Shown here one piece after another: positions 1 to 5,307 of a stretch of 6,615 nt of DNA (positions are counted from its first letter, which is position 1; every line of letters starts with the position of its first letter). Source of the DNA: Chloroflexota bacterium (GTDB lineage Bacteria; Chloroflexota; Anaerolineae; UBA4142); the NCBI GenBank assembly GCA_023380675.1, contig JAMCRS010000343.1, positions 1-6,615 of the forward strand, in the 5' to 3' direction. The notes beneath the pieces are model-generated. The model did not search any database, had not been told where the DNA came from, and worked only from the letters and a program-made list of their open reading frames with translations. Both the position numbers and the translations under genes were made by a program.

Positions 1-5
1 CGCCG

Positions 6-157
6 ACGCAAACCGCCCGCCGATACGCAAACCGCCCGCCGATGCGCAAACCGCCCGCCGATGCGCAAACCGCCCGCCGATGCGCAAACCGCCCGCCGAT
101 ACGCAAACCGCCCGCCGATGCGGAAACTGCCCGCCGATACGCAAACCGCCCGCCGAT
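6..157. repeat. Eight tandem copies of a 19-bp repeat
   Basis: The consensus unit is RCGCAAACCGCCCGCCGAT, repeated head to tail without spacers at 6, 25, 44, 63, 82, 101, 120 and 139. Copies differ mainly at the first base (A or G). The seventh copy, at 120, has two further changes (GCGGAAACTG...). The first bases of the window (cgccga) look like the end of another copy that lost two bases, so the array probably continues to the left. Every copy contains the arm GCCCGCCGA. The period of 19 is not a multiple of three and no ORF with a ribosome binding site runs through it, so it is taken as non-coding. There are no spacers, so it is not a CRISPR array. Confidence 0.95.
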
Positions 158-170
158 AAAGTCGGCGGGC
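148..170. repeat. Hairpin closing the 19-bp array
   Basis: GCCCGCCGA (148-156) and TCGGCGGGC (162-170) form a perfect 9-bp stem with a 5-base loop (taaag). The left arm belongs to the last 19-bp repeat; the right arm occurs only once. There is no T-run after it on the plus strand (ctacag follows), so a rho-independent terminator is unlikely. It resembles the REP-like palindromes found in intergenic regions of many bacterial chromosomes, but no family is assigned. Confidence 0.8.
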
Positions 171-177
171 TACAGAG

Positions 178-199
178 CGACGCCCCATGAATGGGGCTA
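178..199 (+). repeat. Left hairpin bracketing the 64-bp array
   Basis: GCCCCA (182-187) and TGGGGC (192-197) pair perfectly around a TGAA loop, followed by TA. The same core, CGNCGCCCC...ATGAATGG...GGCTA, is found inverted at 417-444, on the other side of the 64-bp repeats. It looks like a REP-type palindrome and not a terminator, since no T-run follows. Confidence 0.75.
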
Positions 200-404
200 G
201 AGCGGATTCATCTACCGGAATCTTGTGCAGGGATGCACGCGGCGGCAGACCGCAAACCGGGCTAGGCGGATTCATCTACTGGAGTCTTGTGCAGGGATGC
301 ACGCGGCGGCAGACCGCAAACCGGGCTAGGCGGATTCATCTACCGGAATTTTGTGCAGGGATGCACGCGGCGGCAGACCGCAAACCGGGCTAGGCGGATT
401 CATC
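197..404. repeat. Three tandem copies of a 64-bp repeat plus a partial fourth
   Basis: Copies begin with CTAG at 197 (65 bp, one extra base), 262 and 326 (64 bp each). A partial copy of about 15 bp starts at 390 (ctaggcggattcatc). The last roughly 39 bases of each full copy are identical; differences are confined to a few positions in the first 26. Each copy contains two small perfect hairpins: GTGCA-ggga-TGCAC and GCGG-caga-CCGC. The unit shares the 9-mer CGCAAACCG with the 19-bp array to its left. The period is not a multiple of three, so the copies are read in different frames, and the short ORFs here are artefacts. Confidence 0.93.
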
Positions 405-416
405 CGCCGCAGCAAA

Positions 417-444
417 TAGCCCCGCCATTCATGACGGGGCGACG
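417..444 (-). repeat. Right hairpin bracketing the 64-bp array; possible weak terminator
   Basis: Read on the minus strand this forms GCCCCGTCA-TGAA-TGGCGGGGC, a 9-bp stem with one U-G wobble, followed by TATTTG. It is the inverted relative of the hairpin at 178-199: same TGAA loop, same CGNCGCCCC start and GGCTA end, with a longer stem. It lies about 70 bases beyond the stop codon of the minus-strand lipoprotein gene, so it could end that transcript, but the T-run is poor. A role as a repeat element is equally likely. Confidence 0.55.
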
Positions 445-514
445 ACGGCACTGGTTCGGTCGCTGCCATAGACTTTGCCGGCCAATGGATCAAGCGACGT
501 CGGCGACCTGCAGC

Positions 515-1207
515 CTATTCTGCGGATTTGTACTCGGCGATCTTCTGCTCGACAAGCCCACGGTACCAGGCTGTGACATCTGGCTCCGTCGTGGGGCATG
601 AGAGGACCGGGAGTTCGAAGCTATATGCATCCAGTTCGAGCTGATCAATGCTCCACTTTCCGTCTAGGCCGTTGTTTGACTGCCACACATGACGAGCCTC
701 ATGAGCGATGATCGCCATCAGCTGCACCTCAATTCCGTCCGTGATCGGGCCGATTTCGAGAGTGTGCTGGCTGAACAAAACTCCGCCAGTGTTGTCATCG
801 AGGTTGACATCGTACTCTGTAACCTCAAACCGCGACACGTAAGCGCGGACGGTCTGATAGATGTCTGGCTTGCACGTTTCCAAGCGTGCGAGCGCATGTT
901 CTACGTAGGGAGACAGACGTGGATCGATCGTGGGAAGATACGGCGCGTCGGGCGACAGCGTGTTGAGCAAGGGGAGCGTCGGCGCTGGTCGTTTTGTGGC
1001 TGTTGGCACAGCCGTCGGAGTGACACTTGGGGTGACGGTCTCTGTTGCGGTTGGCGCCCGCGTGGGTAGACGCGTTACGGTCGGCATTGCCGTCGCAGAG
1101 GGAACGACCGTCGCAGTCGCCGGCATAGGCGTCGGCGGAGGCGGTGTGGCAGCGGGAGAACACGAAGCGACGACCAGAACGAGGGACGCGCAAAGCGTTT
1201 TTCTCAT
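515..1207 (-). CDS. Secreted lipoprotein with HExxH metallopeptidase-like motif
   Basis: 230 aa, read opposite to the phage genes. Residues 1-16 form a lipoprotein signal: MRK, a short hydrophobic stretch, then lipobox V13-A-S-C16, so the mature protein should be lipid-anchored at Cys16 outside the cytoplasm. Residues 17-80 are a Pro/Thr/Ala/Val-rich, low-complexity linker. Residues 90-225 look like a folded domain with the motif H169-E-A-R-H173 in a hydrophobic helix (LMAIIAHEARHVWQ) and a second acidic motif, E191-L-D-A, 18 residues after the last His. This spacing suits a gluzincin-type zinc site, in which two His and a downstream Glu bind zinc and the first Glu is catalytic. Substrate is unknown. 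C112 and C204 might form a disulfide. ATG at 1207 is preceded by AGAGGT almost abutting the start, a poorly spaced ribosome site, but no later start keeps the signal peptide. It may be a host gene at the prophage edge or a moron. The gene and lipoprotein calls are firm; enzyme activity is inferred. Confidence 0.75.
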   Translation of the reverse strand: MRKTLCASLVLVVASCSPAATPPPPTPMPATATVVPSATAMPTVTRLPTRAPTATETVTPSVTPTAVPTATKRPAPTLPLLNTLSPDAPYLPTIDPRLSPYVEHALARLETCKPDIYQTVRAYVSRFEVTEYDVNLDDNTGGVLFSQHTLEIGPITDGIEVQLMAIIAHEARHVWQSNNGLDGKWSIDQLELDAYSFELPVLSCPTTEPDVTAWYRGLVEQKIAEYKSAE

Positions 1208-1248
1208 ACCTCTATTGTAAACCAGCTTGTCAACCGTAAGGAGCGAAC
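1208..1248. promoter_or_regulatory. Divergent intergenic gap
   Basis: Only 41 bases separate the start codons of the minus-strand lipoprotein and the plus-strand 365-aa gene, so any promoters for both must lie here or inside the opposing gene. On the minus strand TTGACA (1233-1228) and TACAAT (1219-1214) are present but only 8 bases apart, so they cannot be one sigma-70 promoter. TACAAT alone lies 6 bases from the ATG, which would imply a nearly leaderless transcript. On the plus strand the AAGGAG at 1238-1243 is a good ribosome binding site. Confidence 0.4.
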
Positions 1249-2346
1249 ATGAGCTACTACATTCGACTGCCAGATGGGACCTGGGTAGACGTCGCGAGCA
1301 CCGTCACGACGTCAAGCGGAGGCGTGAATCAGGGAGACGGCAGTGAAGGGGGTGGCGGTGGCGGCAGCGGCCCGGGTCCCAGCGCGCAGGGAAATTGGCA
1401 ACCGCCGCCACCCCCCAAGCCGTTACTTTCGCCGCTCATGCAACCGGCGGCAACCGGCAAAGTCACGGCTCCGCCAGACTTTGCGTCGCTCGGTTATCAG
1501 CCGCAGTTCAACTTAAATTTTCACGTCCTTCCGCCCGGCGGAAAGCAGGACGATGCGTCAGACAAATCCGGCACGAAAGGGCAAGTCGGAAGTCTGGGGG
1601 CCGACGGGGCCAACAACGGCGGCGTCGCCACAAATCCGGCCAATGAAGCCATTCTTGCCCGTCTTCGACAGGGCATGGCGTATGCAAATCTCATGCAAAG
1701 AGACCGGAATCAGTTGCGCATCATGCAGCGGCTAATGTTCGGAGCAATGAACGCGAATACGGATGGAGCGGATCTAAACGATCCGGAGGTCATGTTCGGT
1801 CTGTACAGAGATGCCGTGAAGGCAACGCCGTTCAACCTGGGAAGACCGATCCCTGGCGCGTTTCACGGCGGCAGCCGAAGTGGGGGTCGCAGGGGAGGTG
1901 GAAGTCACACCGGTCCTCCGGCCAATCCGTCCGCGGAACCGCCGGCGGAGTCGGTCGAGACCAAGCTTTCGCCGTTCGGCAACCCAGCCGCCGGCCGTCT
2001 CATCTTCGGCGAGAACGATCTGGGCGCGCTGCCGGCGGATGCGCGAATGTACGTCGATGGGATGATGCGCGCCTTGGGATACTCGCCCACCGGCGTGGCC
2101 GGCCAGTACGGGGCCAAAGAGTATGTCAAGGCCGGCGGAGGAATGTCCATCGAGAACTATTTGGCGACGATCAGCGATCTTCGTCTCCGCGCGTGGTTGG
2201 CTTGGCTCGCAGGCCAAAAAGGGCTCAGCGCGTCCCAGGCGAACTATCCAGGGGACTCAAAATGGTTCAACGGTGTCGTAACCGCTCCGCAGCAGCCGCC
2301 CGAGCCCGAGGTGCCGGCGGGCACAATTACCGAGCCGGCAGCCTAG
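1249..2346 (+). CDS. Hypothetical Gly/Pro-rich protein, possibly phage structural
   Basis: 365 aa, family not recognised. ATG 1249 follows AAGGAG (1238-1243) with five bases between, so the start is well supported. Residues 1-16 (YYIRLPDGTWVDV) look like a short beta strand pair. Residues 20-130 are low complexity: a Gly run at 34-39, a Pro run at 52-56, then Gly/Asn/Ala-rich. Residues 131-168 form a probable amphipathic helix rich in Met, Arg and Gln (ILARLRQGMAYANLMQRDRN). Residues 200-235 are again Gly/Arg/Pro-rich. Residues 255-345 look like a small folded helical domain (ARMYVDGMMRALGYSPTG, IENYLATISDLRLRAWLAWL). There is no signal peptide or membrane segment. It lies upstream of and in line with the capsid genes and shares the lower-GC codon use of the 599-aa gene that follows by 90 bases. 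A virion or assembly accessory role is a guess from position only. Confidence 0.6.
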   Translation: MSYYIRLPDGTWVDVASTVTTSSGGVNQGDGSEGGGGGGSGPGPSAQGNWQPPPPPKPLLSPLMQPAATGKVTAPPDFASLGYQPQFNLNFHVLPPGGKQDDASDKSGTKGQVGSLGADGANNGGVATNPANEAILARLRQGMAYANLMQRDRNQLRIMQRLMFGAMNANTDGADLNDPEVMFGLYRDAVKATPFNLGRPIPGAFHGGSRSGGRRGGGSHTGPPANPSAEPPAESVETKLSPFGNPAAGRLIFGENDLGALPADARMYVDGMMRALGYSPTGVAGQYGAKEYVKAGGGMSIENYLATISDLRLRAWLAWLAGQKGLSASQANYPGDSKWFNGVVTAPQQPPEPEVPAGTITEPAA

Positions 2347-2436
2347 CTTGAGCAGAGACTCGCGAGTGTCTGCGACGAAGCTCGAACGCGGAGCAGATCA
2401 ACTCGAGCATTCGTAATCTGATGGGAGAAGTGCGCC
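2347..2436 (+). promoter_or_regulatory. Short intergenic leader of the 599-aa gene
   Basis: This 90-base gap holds a 10-base perfect palindrome (ACTCGCGAGT) shortly after the stop codon and a ribosome binding site GGGAG at 2423-2427, nine bases before ATG 2437. No promoter or convincing terminator is visible. The spacing fits co-transcription with the 365-aa gene. Confidence 0.4.
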
Positions 2437-4236
2437 ATGGCGTTTCAACCAACCGAAGAGGATTATTACAGGTGGGTGAACGGGGAGTCAGACGACGACT
2501 ATGGATCGTCGGGCGACGAGGACGATCAAGACTGGGAGGATGATTCATCCGGAGATGGACCGGCTTCGGATCCGCAATCTCCCATGCCGCAGCCGACCCA
2601 GGACCAGGCCTATCTCGACACCGACGGAATGGACGATGAAACGCGCGGCCGGATCGCGCAAGCATACGCCTATCAGAACGCGTGGGATCGCGTGCAGCAA
2701 GAGCTGGACCGGCATCGGCGTGAAGAGAACCCGGACCAGTGGGCGAACTACGCGGGGCCAGAAGCAGATCAATCCAGCCAGGAGCAGAATCCGCCGGTCG
2801 GCCCGGGGCCGATTCCGCCCCCGGCTCAGGCGGGACCGCCGTCAGGGAACGCGGGACAGATCGCTGCGCCGGCGTGGACGCGAGCACTGGCCGCCAATGG
2901 CTGGCTCTATGGTCCGCAGCGTGATGCAAACTATGAGAGGGCAATTGCGCTTGTGCAACAGGCCACGCAGCAAGAGCGGCAGGCGAACATGCAGCGGGGA
3001 CTGGCTATCGCCCAAGAGGCGGCGGACGAAGGAACCGCAACGCAGAACGCTCAGCCACCAAGCGAAGACTGGCAGGTCCTGCGTGCTCAGTGGGAGCAGG
3101 ACGTCCGCGATCACCTGAACCCGACGGCAGCCGACCTGGAGCGGCAGCGCGATCTTCTGATTCGGTCTGAGCAGGTTGCTGCAAATCAGGAGTTGAAGCC
3201 GCTATTCGAAGCGGGAATCACCAGCTTACTCGAGCCTCTCATCAAGCAAAATCAGGCCATAAGTGAAGCGTCGCGCGATGTGAGGCCGGCTTTTGAGAAA
3301 GGTGACTTTGGAACTGCGGCGGCGGGGATGGCGAAGACCGGTCTCACTGCCGGGTTAACAGTCCCGAGCGTGGGTCTTCAATACTTGGACAAGTACATGA
3401 GCGCAATGGAGGAGCCGGCAAAATGGGTAGAGCAAGGCTTGGGTGACTATTACTTGCAGGGAGCAAATGACGTCGCGAAGAAAAAGGCGTCCGGGCGCTA
3501 CTCCATTGACGAATACTACGTTGGAGACCGGGCGCCTACGCCGGAGGATTTCCGTTGGATGGGGCGAGAGAAAATCATTGCGGCACTCGCCGCGCTCCCG
3601 GACGAGCAGCGACAAGAGGCGATTCGGGAACTTGGACGGATGGCATACTCGCCTCAGGAGAACCAGGTCAAGGCACTCCAGGACGTCGTCGTGCATGGCT
3701 TGACCTGGGACCAGGCAATCCAGCTGAACCAGGATGCCGTTTTGGAATACGCCGGGAGAGAGATTCTCAACCCTCTACTTCTGTTCTCGGGTAAGCTACC
3801 GCACCAAGCCGCGTTCCGGCGGCTCGGAAAAGGTATTGACGCTATTTTTGGATCGGGGAAACTTGGCGAGTCGATCATGGACTCACCGTTCTTTGATGCA
3901 GCCCTCAATGCCATGCGTGGGTTCGTGAAATCAAGGCTTGACAACCAAGACCAGCCGCACACGTCCGTCATGCAACCGCCATTGCCGTATTCTTTGGGGC
4001 GACTTCCACCGCTTACAGACGAAGAACTGGAACGGATCATGCGACAGCCGTACGTTCGGACTGATCCAGACCCACTCCTACGTATCCCAATCTATCCGTT
4101 TGACAAGACCAACCCGGATCTTTCGCTGGAAGAGGTGCGGAAATTCCTGGAGTGGTATGAGACTCAACATCTCCGCCCGGTGACTACTATCGGGCCTCCA
4201 AAGTATCCGAAGTACTGGTATGCGCCGCCACAGTAG
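2437..4236 (+). CDS. Large hypothetical protein, candidate virion-internal or polyvalent protein
   Basis: 599 aa, family not recognised with certainty. ATG 2437 is preceded by GGGAG at 2423-2427. Residues 15-40 are strongly acidic (Asp/Glu/Ser), and residues 41-140 are Pro/Gln/Gly-rich and probably disordered. Residues 140-290 are helical and rich in Gln, Glu, Arg and Ala (ERAIALVQQATQQERQANMQ), consistent with coiled coil. Residues 289-315 contain a Gly/Ala/Thr-rich, mildly hydrophobic stretch (AAAGMAKTGLTAGLTVPSVG). Residues 365-475 are a compact helical region containing EYAGREILNPLLLFSG, a pattern I associate with large phage polyvalent or internal proteins. Residues 510-599 are Pro/Tyr-rich and end in KYPKYWYAPPQ. 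No catalytic motif, signal peptide or clear membrane helix is seen. Its position upstream of scaffold and capsid genes makes a structural or DNA-ejection role possible; a portal or terminase identity is not supported. That it is a real gene is near certain; its role is not. Confidence 0.6.
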   Translation: MAFQPTEEDYYRWVNGESDDDYGSSGDEDDQDWEDDSSGDGPASDPQSPMPQPTQDQAYLDTDGMDDETRGRIAQAYAYQNAWDRVQQELDRHRREENPDQWANYAGPEADQSSQEQNPPVGPGPIPPPAQAGPPSGNAGQIAAPAWTRALAANGWLYGPQRDANYERAIALVQQATQQERQANMQRGLAIAQEAADEGTATQNAQPPSEDWQVLRAQWEQDVRDHLNPTAADLERQRDLLIRSEQVAANQELKPLFEAGITSLLEPLIKQNQAISEASRDVRPAFEKGDFGTAAAGMAKTGLTAGLTVPSVGLQYLDKYMSAMEEPAKWVEQGLGDYYLQGANDVAKKKASGRYSIDEYYVGDRAPTPEDFRWMGREKIIAALAALPDEQRQEAIRELGRMAYSPQENQVKALQDVVVHGLTWDQAIQLNQDAVLEYAGREILNPLLLFSGKLPHQAAFRRLGKGIDAIFGSGKLGESIMDSPFFDAALNAMRGFVKSRLDNQDQPHTSVMQPPLPYSLGRLPPLTDEELERIMRQPYVRTDPDPLLRIPIYPFDKTNPDLSLEEVRKFLEWYETQHLRPVTTIGPPKYPKYWYAPPQ

Positions 4237-4464
4237 GCTGCGTCGGTCAGCGAGATGCTTAGCGAAGACCCCTGCACGGAGTCTTTGCACGGCCCGTGTG
4301 TTCTGCCAAAGAGTCGAGGTTGTGCGCTGGAAGCCAAACGCGGCAGTCAAGGATGGAAGCATATCGCGTATTGACGGACCGGCCCAAGTCGGCCGGCACC
4401 GCGAACTTTTCAAACGATTTTCTCACATCGCGAGTTTTACAACCACCCGGAGGAGGTAAGCGAA
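4237..4464 (+). other. 228-bp intergenic gap between the 599-aa gene and the scaffold gene
   Basis: No gene is credible here; frames stay open for short stretches but lack ribosome sites and protein-like composition. CCGGCC (4379-4384) and GGCCGG (4391-4396) form a 6-bp hairpin with a 6-base loop, followed some bases later by only four Ts, so it is a weak terminator candidate at best. No convincing sigma-70 promoter was found. The gap ends in a strong ribosome site, GGAGGAGG (4449-4456), eight bases before ATG 4465. It coincides with the change of codon use between the two gene pairs and may be a recombination joint. Confidence 0.5.
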
Positions 4465-5250
4465 ATGGCAAACGACGACAACACGGCTGTCCCTGGTTCC
4501 GGAGCGCCTTCCGGCGCTTCCACGAGCCACACAGGCGCAGAGTCAACGCCGCCCGCAGCGCCGGAGTCGCTTGCGGCGCATGCGTCAGCCCAATCGTCCG
4601 AACCGGCCGCGCCGCTCAACCGCGACGACGTCGCGGCGATCGTGCGCGAAGGTCTTTCGAGCGCGCTCCCCGAGGTCGCTCAGCAGTTCGAGGGACGGCT
4701 TGAGAGATTCGCCCAGAGCGCCAGCGACAAGCGGTTCGCCAACCTGATGCGCGAGCTGGCTCCCGAAATGCGGGGGATCGATTCGGCCGTCCGGCGCGGC
4801 TTGATGGACGCCCAGTCCGCTCGCCAGGCCAAAACCGAGATGCTGCTGGAACGCGCCGCGCAGCTCGGCGCCGAAGAACGCGAGCCGCGCAACGCGCCGG
4901 CGGCGCCGCGTGGGTTCGACTGGCACGCCGCGGGGATGCAGATGATCCGCGACAGCGGCTTGACGCCGGCCGAAATCCCGGAGCTCGCACGCGGCAGCGT
5001 GGCGTACGACCGGCTTCCCGCGATCATCGCGCGCGTCAAGGCCGAAAAGGAGATCGCGGCCCGCAAGGACGCCATGAAGGTGGAATGGATGAAGGAGTAC
5101 GAACAGTCCCGGTCCGCCGTGCGCTCGGCGGAGCAGCAGGGCGCGCTGACCCCTCCCCCGCGCGGCGGGAGCGCCGCGGACACGAACAACCTGAACCCGT
5201 ATACCGTAGAGTCGCGCGAGCTCTACCGCAAGGGGCTGAGTGGGCGTTAG
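4465..5250 (+). CDS. Putative phage capsid scaffolding protein
   Basis: 261 aa, directly upstream of the major capsid gene, where tailed phages usually encode the scaffold. The start is fixed by GGAGGAGG at 4449-4456. Residues 1-50 are Ala/Ser/Pro-rich and probably disordered. Residues 51-135 are an Ala/Arg/Glu-rich helical, coiled-coil-like segment (DDVAAIVREGL, QFEGRLERFAQSASDKRF). Residues 150-215 are a second charged helical segment with KAEKEIAARKDAMKVEWMKE. The end, RELYRKGLSGR (251-261), is basic and could be the capsid-binding tail known from other scaffolds. No protease motif is visible, so fusion with a prohead protease is unlikely. The function is to nucleate and shape the procapsid and then leave. 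Third-position GC is much higher than in the two genes upstream. The call rests on position and composition, not on a recognised domain; another small head protein is the alternative. Confidence 0.6.
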   Translation: MANDDNTAVPGSGAPSGASTSHTGAESTPPAAPESLAAHASAQSSEPAAPLNRDDVAAIVREGLSSALPEVAQQFEGRLERFAQSASDKRFANLMRELAPEMRGIDSAVRRGLMDAQSARQAKTEMLLERAAQLGAEEREPRNAPAAPRGFDWHAAGMQMIRDSGLTPAEIPELARGSVAYDRLPAIIARVKAEKEIAARKDAMKVEWMKEYEQSRSAVRSAEQQGALTPPPRGGSAADTNNLNPYTVESRELYRKGLSGR

Positions 5251-5297
5251 AACGTCAGAACGTTGGAACGTTCGAACGTTGAAACGTTCGAACGAAG
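5250..5297. repeat. Octamer array GAACGTTS upstream of the capsid gene
   Basis: Six consecutive 8-base units start at 5250, 5258, 5266, 5274, 5282 and 5290. Three central units are perfect (GAACGTTG or GAACGTTC); the outer ones are degenerate. Alternating G and C endings create the 14-base palindrome AACGTTCGAACGTT. The array begins at the last base of the scaffold stop codon and its last unit runs into the AAGGAG of the capsid gene. The open frame through it from a TTG at 5263 encodes a low-complexity repeat and is not the capsid N-terminus. Confidence 0.9.
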
Positions 5298-5300
5298 GAG
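5295..5300 (+). promoter_or_regulatory. Ribosome binding site fixing the capsid start
   Basis: AAGGAG lies seven bases before ATG 5308, which begins MAVTLVDYF. An in-frame TTG at 5263 would add 15 residues made from the octamer repeat and has no ribosome site of its own, so ATG 5308 is preferred. Confidence 0.85.
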
Positions 5301-5307
5301 AAGGATC

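Noticed and set aside
6..404. CRISPR array
   Set aside because: Both repeat sets are contiguous tandem repeats with no unique spacers, and no cas gene is in the window.
187..601. Short plus-strand open frames in the repeat island with GFIY...QGCTRRQTANRARR-like repeats
   Set aside because: They are translations of the 64-bp repeats in changing frames, lack ribosome sites, and run into the 3' end of the minus-strand lipoprotein gene.
689..1220. Plus-strand open frames opposite the lipoprotein gene, including a Val/Gly-rich one at 930-1220
   Set aside because: They mirror the Pro/Thr/Ala-rich linker of the lipoprotein on the other strand; the minus-strand frame has a signal peptide, lipobox and a motif-bearing domain.
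1214..1233. TTGACA and TACAAT on the minus strand as a sigma-70 promoter for the lipoprotein
   Set aside because: The boxes are separated by only 8 bases instead of about 17, so they cannot act as a pair; no good -35 stands 17 bases from TACAAT.
4379..4396. Intrinsic terminator between the 599-aa and scaffold genes
   Set aside because: The stem is only 6 bp and the next T-run is four bases long and more than ten bases away.
4220..4459. Small plus-strand ORF of 79 codons in the gap before the scaffold gene
   Set aside because: It starts inside the 599-aa gene, has no ribosome site, and encodes an Arg-rich sequence without protein-like structure.
5263..5307. N-terminal extension of the capsid protein from a TTG codon
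   Set aside because: The extra 15 residues are only translated octamer repeat; ATG 5308 has AAGGAG seven bases upstream and starts the usual N-arm.
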